Assembly (NCBI RefSeq): GCF_009649735.1
Contig: NZ_WJNH01000002.1
Location: 186,001-250,000, forward strand
DNA length: 64,000 nucleotides
Direction of reading: 5' to 3'
Source of the DNA: Salinibacillus xinjiangensis
GTDB lineage: Bacteria; Bacillota; Bacilli; Bacillales; Alkalibacillaceae
A model generated the notes under the pieces. It did not search any database and was not told where the DNA came from. It worked only from the letters and a program-made list of their open reading frames with translations. The translations under genes were made by a program, and so were the position numbers. Shown here in pieces: positions 1 through 9,300 of this stretch. Each line of letters begins with the position of its first letter. Positions within the stretch are counted from its first letter, which is position 1.

Positions 1-376
1 AATCGTGCGTGTAATGACTCCCCTCCTGAAGTTGATTCAGCCTACTAGACAAAAATGGCTCTGTATAAGGTTGTCCATTTATATAAAGGATTTCATTTTG
101 ATACGCTATATGTTCACCAGGTAAACCAACTACACGCTTAATATAATCCTTATTTCTAGTGGCGTGAAAAACGACAATATCGAACCGATCGGGATCACTA
201 AATACATACTCCATTTTATTTACTATTAAGTGGTCATCATTCTCAAGTGTAGGTAGCATAGATGGCCCATCTACAATAATAGGCGCAAACACAAATGCAC
301 GTATACCAAAAGCGATGATACTTGATATGATAATTACCTTTAGCCAACTTAGCCACTCTCTATTTTTATAGGCCAT
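1..376 (-). CDS. sipS: Signal peptidase I (type I leader peptidase), N-terminal part, runs off window
   Basis: Membrane-bound serine protease that removes signal peptides from Sec- and Tat-exported proteins outside the membrane. Only the first 125 codons are inside the window; the 3' end lies beyond base 1. The reading frame starts with MAYKNREWL, has one membrane segment at about residues 13-33, then the catalytic serine motif DGPSMLPTL with Ser39. The second conserved block KRVVGLPGE carries the expected general-base Lys80. The ATG at 376 follows a clear GGAGG ribosome binding site. It lies downstream of rplS on the same strand but beyond the rplS terminator, so it is probably transcribed separately. 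The family is certain; which sip paralogue it is cannot be decided here. Confidence 0.9.
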   Translation of the reverse strand, partial: MAYKNREWLSWLKVIIISSIIAFGIRAFVFAPIIVDGPSMLPTLENDDHLIVNKMEYVFSDPDRFDIVVFHATRNKDYIKRVVGLPGEHIAYQNEILYINGQPYTEPFLSSRLNQLQEGSHYTHD

Positions 377-476
377 AGGTTTACCTCCGAACTTGTGGAA
401 TGCATATGTATATATTCATTTTATGTTTATTAGTATGTAAATATTTGAAGAATACCGTTAATATTATGCAAAGAGT

Positions 477-507
477 AGAAAAAGGAGCCTGACAATGCAA
501 GCTCCTT
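477..507 (-). terminator. Rho-independent terminator after rplS
   Basis: Arms AAGGAGC (482-488) and GCTCCTT (501-507) enclose a 12-base loop. On the minus strand the hairpin is followed by a run of five T. It closes the ylqD-rimM-trmD-rplS unit and separates it from the signal peptidase gene. Confidence 0.75.
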
Positions 508-564
508 CTTACTAACTTTTGCTAAGATTAAGCAACAAAAAAGGATTTCTGATGCTTAACGATA

Positions 565-909
565 TTATCGAATTTCTTTAATACGTGCAGCTTTACCACG
601 ACGACTACGTAGGTAGTACAACTTCGCACGACGTACTTTACCGCGACGTGATACTTCAATCTTATCAATGCGAGGAGAATGTACTGGGAAAGTACGTTCA
701 ATACCTACACCATAAGAAATCTTACGTACTGTGAAGGTTTCACTAATTCCGCCTCCACGACGCTTAAGTACTACACCTTCGAATACCTGAATACGCTCAC
801 GGTTACCTTCCACAACTTTCACGTGAACCTTTACCGTATCACCAGGACGAAAGCTTGGTCGGTCTGTACGTAATTGATCTTTTGCAACTTGTTCAAGTAT
901 CTTTTGCAC
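565..909 (-). CDS. rplS: 50S ribosomal protein L19
   Basis: Structural protein of the large ribosomal subunit near the 30S-50S interface. The 114-residue product has the usual L19 length. It shows the family features: the segment [19 protein letters not shown] near residue 21, [16 protein letters not shown], and the basic C-terminal end [19 protein letters not shown]. It is the last gene of the ylqD-rimM-trmD-rplS unit, 127 bases after trmD, and is followed by a terminator. The gap before it probably holds an L19 autoregulatory leader. Confidence 0.98.
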   Translation of the reverse strand: MQKILEQVAKDQLRTDRPSFRPGDTVKVHVKVVEGNRERIQVFEGVVLKRRGGGISETFTVRKISYGVGIERTFPVHSPRIDKIEVSRRGKVRRAKLYYLRSRRGKAARIKEIR

Positions 910-1036
910 AAGTCTTCACTCCTTCCAACTAACACTCTTGCCTCACGAATCTAGCAGCGGAGTATCGTCATTTAAAGCCTAAGTAAACTCTTAAGCACAA
1001 CTGTAAATATATCATAATCATCATCGTATTGCAAGA
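910..1036 (-). promoter_or_regulatory. Possible L19 leader (ribosomal protein autoregulatory RNA)
   Basis: A 127-base gap inside an otherwise tight operon precedes rplS. Structured L19 leaders that bind excess L19 are known at this position in Bacillales. The minus strand contains a GGCAAGAGTG segment shortly before the GGAAGGAGTG ribosome binding site, which resembles the end of such leaders. I did not establish a full fold, so this rests mainly on position. Confidence 0.35.
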
Positions 1037-1774
1037 TTATTTCTCGTTCTTCCACACCTGTAGCCAACGTTTCTGCTCGTCTGTTAATTCCATTTTCTCC
1101 AATAAATCGGGGCGGCGTTCATAAGTGCGTTTTAATGATTCCTTCTGCCGCCATTCTTCAATCTTTTGATGGTTTCCTGATAAAACTACATCTGGAACTG
1201 ATAATCCTCTAAACTCACGTGGCCTAGTATAATGAGGGTGCTCCAGCAATCCAGTCGAAAATGAATCTTTGATTGCCGATTCGTTATTACCAAGTACCCC
1301 AGGCAACAGACGAACCACACTATCAATGACCACCATCGCACCTAATTCTCCACCTGTTAAAACGTAGTCACCTATAGATATTTCATCTGTGACAAGATGA
1401 GTTCTTATACGTTCGTCATAGCCTTCATAATGACCACAAATAAAGATTAAATGATCCTCTTCTGACAGCTCCTCAGCCTTTTCTTGCGTGTAAGGCTCTC
1501 CTTGTGGACACATTAAAATAACACGTGGCGCTGTATTTTTTCGCTGTTCCTTTAAGTGATCAACGGCATCAAATAATGGTTGGGGGGCAAGTACCATTCC
1601 TGCTCCACCACCATAAGGATAATCATCGACCTTTTGATGTTTATTATCTGTATAATCTCTAAAATTAATAGGGTTATATTGAACAGCATTATTTTCTTCT
1701 GCTTTTTTTAAAATAGATGAATTGAATACACCATGAAACATTTCTGGGAATAGTGTTAAGATATCGATATGCAT
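1037..1774 (-). CDS. trmD: tRNA (guanine-37-N1)-methyltransferase
   Basis: SPOUT-family enzyme that uses S-adenosylmethionine to methylate G37 next to the anticodon of tRNAs reading CNN codons, which prevents +1 frameshifting. The 245-residue protein begins [13 protein letters not shown]. It carries the knotted cofactor site [20 protein letters not shown] at about residues 138-157 and the motif HPHYTRP at about 179-185. It forms a dimer in this family. Its start codon shares one base with the rimM stop (TAATG), so the two are translationally coupled. Both concern translation fidelity or ribosome maturation. Confidence 0.98.
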   Translation of the reverse strand: MHIDILTLFPEMFHGVFNSSILKKAEENNAVQYNPINFRDYTDNKHQKVDDYPYGGGAGMVLAPQPLFDAVDHLKEQRKNTAPRVILMCPQGEPYTQEKAEELSEEDHLIFICGHYEGYDERIRTHLVTDEISIGDYVLTGGELGAMVVIDSVVRLLPGVLGNNESAIKDSFSTGLLEHPHYTRPREFRGLSVPDVVLSGNHQKIEEWRQKESLKRTYERRPDLLEKMELTDEQKRWLQVWKNEK

Positions 1775-2292
1775 TAGTCCAAAAGACCCTCCATAGGATG
1801 AATCAAAATCCGTTTATTTTCAACATCAACATCAGTTACAATGGATTCAATGTAAGGGATCAATACATCCTTTTGTCCCTTTCTTTTCACAACCCAAACA
1901 TCATTTGCTCCAGGTGTTAGGATTTCTTTTACTATCCCGATTTCGGTTCCATCCTCTGTTACTACCGCACAGCCAATGATTTGATGATAGTAAAATTCAC
2001 CCTCTTCAAGACTCGTTTGTTGCTCTTCAGAAATTTTCAGTGTACCACCCTTAAGTGATTCCACATCATTTATAGAATCATAGCCTTTAAAATGTAATAA
2101 ATGAAAATTTTTATGTATTCGGTGTCCATCAATTTCGAGAGATAACGTCTTTTTTCCATCCTCCGCGAACCAAAATACTTTATTACCTTTTTCGAAGCGC
2201 TCATCAAAATCTGTGATTTTAATAATTTTCACTTCACCTTTAATACCATGTGTATTGACGACTTTTCCGATGTTAAACATTTGGTTATCCAT
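1774..2292 (-). CDS. rimM: 16S rRNA processing / ribosome maturation factor RimM
   Basis: Assembly factor that binds protein S19 and helps mature the 30S head domain. The 172-residue protein has the N-terminal RimM barrel ([18 protein letters not shown] at 6-23) and a C-terminal PRC-barrel segment ([19 protein letters not shown], about 115-133). It is 11 bases downstream of ylqD and overlaps trmD by one base. Confidence 0.97.
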   Translation of the reverse strand: MDNQMFNIGKVVNTHGIKGEVKIIKITDFDERFEKGNKVFWFAEDGKKTLSLEIDGHRIHKNFHLLHFKGYDSINDVESLKGGTLKISEEQQTSLEEGEFYYHQIIGCAVVTEDGTEIGIVKEILTPGANDVWVVKRKGQKDVLIPYIESIVTDVDVENKRILIHPMEGLLD

Positions 2293-2303
2293 AGCATCAC
2301 CTT

Positions 2304-2690
2304 TTAATCTATCCGAATGACTTGTCCATCCTGTATTGTAATAGAACGTTCTCCCATAATCTCAGACCACTTGTCTCCTACCTCAACCTCTACAATCTCA
2401 TCTACTTCACTTTCTGTTATTTCACTACCTATTGGTAAAATGTCCAATTGTTCCAGCTGATATTCTACCCACTTCATCTTGTTTTTTCGCCGATCAATTT
2501 CCTTTTGGAAGCGTACGTTAACATCTGATGTGGATATTCCTTTCTTAGATTGCAATTTTCGTTTTTCAAATTGGAGCTGATGACACTCATTTTCAAGCTG
2601 TGTGAGCTGCCCTTTGAATTTCACTTCTAACCGTTCCTTACTTTTTTCTGTGATGACCTGTTTCACAGCTGTTTTACGAATTATTTTCAC
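2304..2690 (-). CDS. ylqD: YlqD family protein, function unknown
   Basis: A 128-residue protein of the Bacillales YlqD family, recognised by its N-terminus and by its position between khpA and rimM. The middle (about residues 20-85) is rich in Lys, Glu and Gln with heptad spacing and should form a coiled coil. The C-terminus is acidic and beta-rich. There is no signal peptide or membrane segment. It starts with GTG behind a GGGAGG ribosome binding site. A role with the ribosome-maturation neighbours is plausible from context but not shown. Confidence 0.85.
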   Translation of the reverse strand: MKIIRKTAVKQVITEKSKERLEVKFKGQLTQLENECHQLQFEKRKLQSKKGISTSDVNVRFQKEIDRRKNKMKWVEYQLEQLDILPIGSEITESEVDEIVEVEVGDKWSEIMGERSITIQDGQVIRID

Positions 2691-2715
2691 AAGGGAAACC
2701 TCCCGTTAGACAAAA

Positions 2716-2754
2716 TTGGCTATTGATGAGCCTACAGGCACATTCAATGGCCAA
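2716..2754 (-). other. Hairpin just upstream of ylqD
   Basis: Arms TTGGCTATTGA (2716-2726) and TCAATGGCCAA (2744-2754) pair with one mismatch. On the minus strand the stem is followed by TTTTG and then the ylqD ribosome binding site. It could be a weak attenuator or an mRNA stabiliser. Confidence 0.4.
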
Positions 2755-2872
2755 CTTGTTAAATACTTATACGTTCCACCAACTTAAGTATATAAGTATA
2801 CGAATAAAAACGAAACCTTTATTTTATTCATAACCTCTTTTAACTGAAAACTCTTTTAACTTTTAAAGCTGT

Positions 2873-2902
2873 AAAAACAGGGAAAGGTTTGCCCTTTCCC
2901 TG
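2873..2902 (-). terminator. Rho-independent terminator after khpA
   Basis: Perfect 10-bp arms CAGGGAAAGG (2878-2887) and CCTTTCCCTG (2893-2902) with a 5-base loop. Five T follow on the minus strand. It splits rpsP-khpA from ylqD-rimM-trmD-rplS. Confidence 0.88.
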
Positions 2903-2906
2903 TTGG

Positions 2907-3134
2907 TTACATAATGTCTAAATAAATTTTTTTGTTAGAATCAGAACCGGCTGCATACACAACAGTTCTGATTGCTTTAGCAATTCGACCATTTTTTCCA
3001 ATCACTTTACCCACATCGTTTTCATGAACAGTGAGGTGGTAACGAATCTTATAATCGTTTTCCTCTTCTGTTACGTTGACATCATCAGGATGATCAACCA
3101 ATGGGCGGACAATGGTTTCAATTAAGGCTTTCAT
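2907..3134 (-). CDS. khpA: KH-domain RNA-binding protein KhpA
   Basis: A 75-residue single type-II KH domain protein (YlqC in B. subtilis) that pairs with KhpB/Jag in Gram-positive bacteria and affects small RNAs and cell elongation. The GxxG RNA-binding loop is visible as GKNGRIAKAIRTV at about residues 47-59. It lies 17 bases after rpsP and is followed at once by a strong terminator. The partner khpB is not in this window. Confidence 0.95.
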   Translation of the reverse strand: MKALIETIVRPLVDHPDDVNVTEEENDYKIRYHLTVHENDVGKVIGKNGRIAKAIRTVVYAAGSDSNKKIYLDIM

Positions 3135-3151
3135 GACATCATCACACTACT

Positions 3152-3424
3152 TTACTTTTGGTTTTTAGAGTCATGGAATTTCTTCATGATGCCTTGTTCT
3201 GAAAACAGGTTACGTACAGTGTCGCTTGGTTTAGCACCTTTTGTCATCCAATCAAGTGCTTTCTCTTCATCTAAATCAACTTTAGCTGGTTCAACAACTG
3301 GATTATATGTTCCAATTTGATCAATAAAACGTCCGTCACGAGGAGAACGTGAATCAGCAACTACTACACGGTAAAATGGATTTCTTTTAGAACCCATTCT
3401 TCTTAGGCGAATTTTTACTGCCAT
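3152..3424 (-). CDS. rpsP: 30S ribosomal protein S16
   Basis: Small-subunit protein needed for 30S assembly. The sequence begins [34 protein letters not shown], the standard S16 N-terminus, and is 90 residues long. An in-frame start 33 bases further upstream exists, but GGAGGTG sits just before the ATG at 3424 and homologues start there. A good sigma-A promoter lies about 40 bases upstream. Confidence 0.98.
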   Translation of the reverse strand: MAVKIRLRRMGSKRNPFYRVVVADSRSPRDGRFIDQIGTYNPVVEPAKVDLDEEKALDWMTKGAKPSDTVRNLFSEQGIMKKFHDSKNQK

Positions 3425-3463
3425 GTTTTGCACCTCCAAAATAATTGTTTTACACAAATAAAG

Positions 3464-3492
3464 ATTTTAGCAGACATTTATATCTGTGTAAA
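3464..3492 (-). promoter_or_regulatory. Sigma-A promoter of rpsP-khpA
   Basis: On the minus strand a -35 box TTTACA (3487-3492) and a -10 box TAAAAT (3464-3469) are separated by exactly 17 bases. The -10 box is about 40 bases upstream of the rpsP start. Confidence 0.7.
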
Positions 3493-3512
3493 GTATTTTT
3501 CCATTACATATT

Positions 3513-3545
3513 AAAAAACTGATTATAGCTAGCTTTATAAGCTAG
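3513..3545 (-). terminator. Possible terminator after ffh
   Basis: Arms CTAGCTT (3529-3535) and AAGCTAG (3539-3545) form a 7-bp stem immediately after the ffh stop. On the minus strand the T-run (3513-3518) begins ten bases after the stem, which is further than ideal, so termination may be partial. Confidence 0.4.
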
Positions 3546-3552
3546 TTTTTGT

Positions 3553-4899
3553 CTACATAAATGGGAAATTCATGCCTTTTTTCTTTTTACCCTTTTTCCC
3601 CATATTTGTCATTTGCTTCATCATTTTCTTCATTTCGGTAAATTGTTTAAGTAAGCGATTGACTTCAGACACGGATGTCCCAGATCCTTTGGCAATCCGC
3701 CTTTTTCGACTGGCATTCATGATGCTTGGATCGACTCGTTCTTTTTTCGTCATCGACTTAATAATAGCCTCAACGTGATCAATCTGCTTTTCATCTACTT
3801 GAAGATTTTTCATGCCCTTCATTTTACCCATCCCAGGCATCATGTTCATGAGCTCATCCAATGGCCCCATTTTTTTCACTTGCTGCATCTGATCCAGAAA
3901 ATCTTCAAAGGTAAAGGACATGGAACGCATTTTTTCTTCTAATTCTTTTGCTTGCTTTTCATCCACATTATCCTGTGCTTTCTCAATTAAGGAGAGGACA
4001 TCTCCCATCCCTAAAATTCGCGATGCCATTCGTTCAGGATGAAAGGCTTCTAATTCATCCAGCTTCTCACCCATACCTGCAAATTTAATTGGTTTACCGG
4101 TAACGGCTTTAATGGAAATGGCCGCACCACCACGAGTATCCCCATCTAGCTTCGTTAGCACAACGCCAGATACGTCTAATTGCTCGTTAAAGCTTTCTGC
4201 AACATTCACAGCATCCTGTCCTGTCATGGCATCTACGACTAGGAAGATCTCATCAGGATTCACACTTTCTTTAATCTCCTGTAATTCACCCATTAAGTTC
4301 TCATCAACATGTAAACGACCCGCAGTATCGATAATGACATAATCATGGTGCTCTTCTTTTGCCTTCTCAATTGCCTGATTAGCGATGTCTACAGGATTTG
4401 CCTCTGTACCAAGTGAAAATACTGGCATGTCTAATTGTTTTCCTAAAGTTTGTAGCTGATTGATAGCTGCAGGACGATATATGTCAGCCGCAACTAGCAT
4501 TGGATTACGGTTATGCTTTTTTCTTAAAAGATTGGCGAGTTTTCCAGTAGTGGTTGTTTTACCCGCACCTTGCAGACCAACCATCATAATGACTGTTGGT
4601 GGTTTGTTAGCTACGGCAATCTTACTTTGCTCTCCACCCATTAAATCAGAAAGCTCATCCTTCACAACCTTAATAACTTGCTGACCAGGTGTTAAACTTT
4701 CCATGACTTCCTGTCCAACAGCTCTTTCTTTTACACGCTTCACAAAATCCTTTACAACCTTAAAGTTTACATCTGCTTCAAGTAAAGCTAAACGGACTTC
4801 ACGTGTCATCTCTTTGACATCGGCTTCCGAAACTTTACCTTTTCCTTTGATCTTTTGGATCGTTTTTTGCAGTCGGTCGGCTAACCCTTCAAATGCCAT
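3553..4899 (-). CDS. ffh: Signal recognition particle GTPase Ffh (SRP54)
   Basis: Protein subunit of the signal recognition particle. It binds 4.5S/6S RNA and signal sequences and docks with FtsY at the membrane. The 448-residue protein has the N domain (1-90), the G domain with P-loop GLQGAGKTTTTGK near 108-120 and DTAGRL near 190, and a methionine-rich M domain from about 300 (MMPGMGKMKGM). The C-terminus is basic. It is 13 bases downstream of its usual partner ylxM. Confidence 0.98.
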   Translation of the reverse strand: MAFEGLADRLQKTIQKIKGKGKVSEADVKEMTREVRLALLEADVNFKVVKDFVKRVKERAVGQEVMESLTPGQQVIKVVKDELSDLMGGEQSKIAVANKPPTVIMMVGLQGAGKTTTTGKLANLLRKKHNRNPMLVAADIYRPAAINQLQTLGKQLDMPVFSLGTEANPVDIANQAIEKAKEEHHDYVIIDTAGRLHVDENLMGELQEIKESVNPDEIFLVVDAMTGQDAVNVAESFNEQLDVSGVVLTKLDGDTRGGAAISIKAVTGKPIKFAGMGEKLDELEAFHPERMASRILGMGDVLSLIEKAQDNVDEKQAKELEEKMRSMSFTFEDFLDQMQQVKKMGPLDELMNMMPGMGKMKGMKNLQVDEKQIDHVEAIIKSMTKKERVDPSIMNASRKRRIAKGSGTSVSEVNRLLKQFTEMKKMMKQMTNMGKKGKKKKGMNFPFM

Positions 4900-4912
4900 A
4901 AAAGCCGCCCTC

Positions 4913-5239
4913 CTAATCTAGATTCTCGAGCTTTTGAATCATTTCCACTAACTCGGAATGTTTTTGTATTACATCGTGTTCCTTTAATTTTCTTACCAAT
5001 TCTTTTCTTTGCTGGAACTTTTCATAAAGAAATAGCTTTTCTTCGTATTCTTCAAGCATGCTTTCGGTTCTTTTTATATTATCATAGACTGCCTGCCTAC
5101 TAACCTCAAACTGATCGGAAATCTCACCTAAGGAATAATCCTCTAAATAGTACATTTCCATGTAATTCTTTTGTTTAGGTGTAAGCAGTTCTTGATAAAA
5201 ATCAAATAAATAATTAATGCGAGTCGTTTTGTCTAGCAA
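4913..5239 (-). CDS. ylxM: YlxM/p13-like helix-turn-helix protein (UPF0122)
   Basis: A 108-residue protein of the UPF0122 family encoded next to ffh in most Firmicutes; in streptococci the homologue modulates SRP and FtsY GTPase activity. Residues about 20-55 form a sigma-70 region-4-like helix-turn-helix ([20 protein letters not shown]), followed by a coiled-coil tail. The gene has a promoter in the gap after ftsY and forms a unit with ffh. Confidence 0.93.
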   Translation of the reverse strand: MLDKTTRINYLFDFYQELLTPKQKNYMEMYYLEDYSLGEISDQFEVSRQAVYDNIKRTESMLEEYEEKLFLYEKFQQRKELVRKLKEHDVIQKHSELVEMIQKLENLD

Positions 5240-5264
5240 GGCAATCTCTCCCTTGTTAAGTGAA

Positions 5265-5309
5265 ACACCTTTACACTTTATACTAACGGATAGTATGAAA
5301 AGGTGTCAA
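5265..5309 (-). promoter_or_regulatory. Promoter of ylxM-ffh within a palindrome
   Basis: On the minus strand TTGACA (5304-5309) and TAGTAT (5280-5285) are 18 bases apart. The same stretch holds a nested inverted repeat: outer arms ACACCTTT (5265-5272) and AAAGGTGT (5299-5306), inner arms ATACTA (5280-5285) and TAGTAT (5291-5296). The promoter is likely; an operator role for the palindrome is a guess. Confidence 0.55.
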
Positions 5310-5316
5310 GGTAAAC

Positions 5317-6318
5317 TTATTCATCGGCAGACGTTGATTGGTCAATCATATCAGCAAACAAACCATAAACAAAGGAATTCGCGTCAAAGGCTTGCAGGTC
5401 TGTTACCTTTTCTCCTAAACCGACAAATTTAACCGGAATGGACAACTCATTGCGAATCGCTAAGACGATACCGCCTTTAGCTGTACCATCTAATTTAGAA
5501 AGCACAATTCCTGATACATCTGTTGCTTCTGAGAAGGTCTTCGCCTGACTCATCGCATTCTGACCAGTGGTCGCATCCAATACGAGCAGCACATCATGTG
5601 GGGCTTCTGGAATTTCACGCGTAATCACTCGTTTTACCTTTGCAAGCTCATTCATTAAGTTCACTTTGTTTTGTAGACGTCCAGCTGTATCACAGAGTAG
5701 AACATCTGCACCACGAGATTTAGCGGCTTGAATTCCGTCAAAAATCACCGCTGCAGGATCACTACCTTCACTATGCTTGACAACCTCAACTCCTACACGG
5801 TCACCCCATACCTCAAGTTGTTCAATGGCGCCTGCTCTAAACGTATCTCCTGCAGCCAGCATAACGGTTTTCCCCTCTTCTTTAAGCATATGGGCAAGCT
5901 TACCGATTGTTGTCGTTTTACCTACTCCATTTACACCAACAAAGAGGATAACGGAAAGGCCATTTTCATTTAAATTTAGTTGTTCTACCTCCTGTTCATC
6001 GTCTCCATAATAAATTTCCACTAGTTTTTCGGAAATGACCTCGATAACCTCAGACGTATCCTTAATGTTCCGTCTTTTCACTTCCATTTCTAGTTCCTCA
6101 ATTAGTTCCATGACGGTTTCAACACCAACATCGGCTGAAATTAAAATCTCCTCTAGTTCTTCAAAGAACTCTTCATCAACCTTACGATATTTGGCAACCA
6201 AGTCATTCATTTTAGTGGCAAAGGAATCTCTAGTTTTGGTTAATCCATCTTTAAATTTGTCAGTAACCTGCTCTGTTTGTTGATTTATTTTTTCCTTCAA
6301 TTTTTTAAAGAAACTCAA
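5317..6318 (-). CDS. ftsY: Signal recognition particle receptor FtsY
   Basis: Membrane-associated GTPase that receives the SRP-ribosome complex and hands it to SecYEG. The 333-residue protein has a short amphipathic basic N-terminus (MSFFKKLKEKI), an N domain, and the G domain with GVNGVGKTTTIGKL near 128-141, DTAGRLQNK, and TKLDG-type motif SKLDGTAKGG near the end. It follows smc by 31 bases, the B. subtilis order. Confidence 0.98.
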   Translation of the reverse strand: MSFFKKLKEKINQQTEQVTDKFKDGLTKTRDSFATKMNDLVAKYRKVDEEFFEELEEILISADVGVETVMELIEELEMEVKRRNIKDTSEVIEVISEKLVEIYYGDDEQEVEQLNLNENGLSVILFVGVNGVGKTTTIGKLAHMLKEEGKTVMLAAGDTFRAGAIEQLEVWGDRVGVEVVKHSEGSDPAAVIFDGIQAAKSRGADVLLCDTAGRLQNKVNLMNELAKVKRVITREIPEAPHDVLLVLDATTGQNAMSQAKTFSEATDVSGIVLSKLDGTAKGGIVLAIRNELSIPVKFVGLGEKVTDLQAFDANSFVYGLFADMIDQSTSADE

Positions 6319-6349
6319 ATTAACTCTTCCTTTCTAGCTGGATTACAAT

Positions 6350-9300
6350 TTAAGCATTCACCATTTGTTCGGTTTCTTCTAATCGTACGGATACTAATTT
6401 GGAAACACCCGACTCCTGCATCGTAACACCGTAAAGAACATCTGCTTCCTCCATTGTTCCTTTTCGATGAGTGATAACAATAAATTGAGTGTTAGCACTA
6501 AATTGTTTCAAATATTGAGCAAACCGATTTACATTGGCATCATCAAGAGCTGCCTCCACCTCATCAAGTACACAGAATGGCACGGGACGAACACGAAGGA
6601 TTGCAAATAACAAAGCAATGGCAGTAAGGGCTCTTTCCCCACCTGACAGTAATCCTAGGTTTTGTAATTTTTTCCCTGGGGGTTGGGCGACAATATCTAC
6701 TCCTGTTTCAAGTAAGTCGGAAGGGTTTGTTAAGGTTAGATCTGCACGCCCTCCCCCGAATAGCGCTTTAAAGACCTCGACAAATTCTTTTTGTATTTGC
6801 ACAAAGGTCCCTTCAAAACGATTAACCATTTCTGTGTCCATTTCATGTATGACTGAATAAAGGGTTTCTTTAGCATCTAACAAGTCTTGTTGTTGGGTGG
6901 TTAAAAAGTCGTACCTTTCCTTTACTCGTTCGTATTCATCAATGGCCCCTAAGTTAACATTCCCTAGTTGTTCAATGGAACGTTTAATACCCTTTACCGT
7001 TTGTTTCGCTTTCTCCAGATCGTCTGTCTTCCCAAACTTCTCTTTTGCTTTTTCATAGGAAAGCATATATTCCTCTTGAAGTAGACCTAGACGATTATCT
7101 AATTCCACGTCCATACGGTTGGCTTTCACTTCTTTTTCCTGTATATGTTTTCTTAATTGATTTAAGCTACGATTTTTCTCTTTTAGCTCATTTTCAACAT
7201 CTGCTGTCTTCTGATTTCGTTGTTGCCTTTCCTCTCGCTTCATCTTAAGGTCATATTCTGTTTGCTGTTTTTCTAGCCGTTTACTTGTAATTTCTTGATC
7301 AATTTCACTGACCGTTTGTCCTTGCTCTTTCATTTTCTCTAATTCTTCAAGCTCTTCATTAACTTGTTGTTGTTGCTCGATTAATTCGCTTTGCTGATTA
7401 GATAGACTATTTACTTTTTCTCTTTGGTTCCTTACATTTGTATCCAACTCAGCTAAAGTGATTTGAAGTGAATTATGTTCCTGTTGAAGCTTTTCACTTG
7501 ATTGTTGCTGGGTATTTAACTCACTTGTCAATTCATCAATTTGTGCTTGAAGACTAGTCGTTTCCTCTTCTAGCTTCTCTAATTGGTGCTTAATCACCTT
7601 TTTCGATTCATGTAAATCCTGTTCCTCTTCAGAATACTGTTCTTGCTCTTGGTCATACAAAGAGAGATGATTATTAATATTAGAGAGCTTAACCTCCACT
7701 TCCCGAACCGCTTCGCGAAGATTATCGACATTCGTTTTAAGCCTTGATACTTCTTGTTCTAATTCTGATAATTGGTCTTCTTTTTGTTTTGTGTTTAGGA
7801 TTAACTGATTAATCTCTTGCTCAAAATCGGCTGATTTACGCTCATAAACTGAGAGCTTTTCTATGACTTGTTTCAATTCTTTTTCTCTTGTAAATAAAGA
7901 ATTATTGTTTTTCTTTTTCGCTCCACCAGTCATTGAACCGCCTGGATTAACCACATCCCCTTCAAGGGTTACAATGCGATAACGACGATGTAACAATCCC
8001 GCAATTTCATTCGCATCTTTTAATGTTTTGGTGATGACAATATTCCCAAGTAGCGATTGGATTGCTGCTGCATACTTCTCTTCATATTTTATCAGTTGAC
8101 TTGCAATCCCTACATAACCCTGATGACGCTCGACTTGCTGGATTAAATTCGACTGTATTCGTTTTGGCTGCATAGACGATAATGGCAGAAAGGTTGCCCG
8201 ACCGTTATTGGTTTTCTTAAGCCAATTAATTGCCTTCCTAGCATGAGGTTCGGATTCCACAATTACGTGTTGAGCCTGACCACCTAATGCAGTTTCCATG
8301 GCCTGTACATAGTCAGTTGGTATTTCAATCTTTTCAGCAACTGCACCAAAGATACCTTCTAACTCTTTTCGATCTCTAGCTTTTAATACCGCCTTAACCC
8401 CATGGAAAAATCCAGCAAAGTCCTCTTTCATTTCTTCTAGCATTTCTTTTTTCGATCGTAATTTATGAATAAGCTGTGACCCTTGATTTAGTTTTGTTTG
8501 TTCTGCCTGTATAACCTGATGTCCCTTGTTAATTTCTTCTTTTAACTCGTTATAAGCTTGTTCTTTGTTCTGTAGCTTTTGTTGTTCAGTGTTTAAGGCT
8601 TGCTCAATTTTTTGTTTCTCTTTATCAATTTCTTTTCTATCATTAATCAAGTCTTGGAAGCGACTTGTCATTTTCCCTTTTTTGGCTTGATTTTGCTCTA
8701 GGTGACGCTCAATGCTCTGACTTTCATTACGCTTTGCAGCTTGCTCATTCAGTTTTTCAATATATTCACTTTTTAATTCTTCTATTTTCTCTTCAATACT
8801 CTCCTTAGATTGACCGAGCTTTTCTTCTAAACGAACCAATTGTTTTTTGTTTTGATCACGTTCATTTAGAATGCTCGTTAGCTTTTGCTGTTCTTGGTCT
8901 AATTGCTCCCCAATTTCTTTTAGCTTTTGAGTTAACTTCGCGTTCTCATCACTAAGCTTGTCCTTGTTTTCTTCATAATGCTTCCAGCGTTCGTGAAACA
9001 ATCGTTTTCTACCTTCTATATTTTCTAACTCCTGTGTTAAGGTTAATAGTTTTGCCTGCATCTGCTCGATATTTTCATCGATTCGCTGAATTTCATATTT
9101 TTCTTTTTCAATTTTAGCCTCTTCTTGTTGGATGTCCGACTGTTTATGTAAGGCTTCTTCATTTTGAACATCTATTTCTTGAAGAAGATTTTTCCAGTCA
9201 TAATTCAACTGTTCTATTTCGGTTACGAGGAGCGCTACTTCATTTTTTTCCAGTTCATCTTTTTTCTCTAAATAAGTTTGTGCGATAGTCGCTTGTTCCT

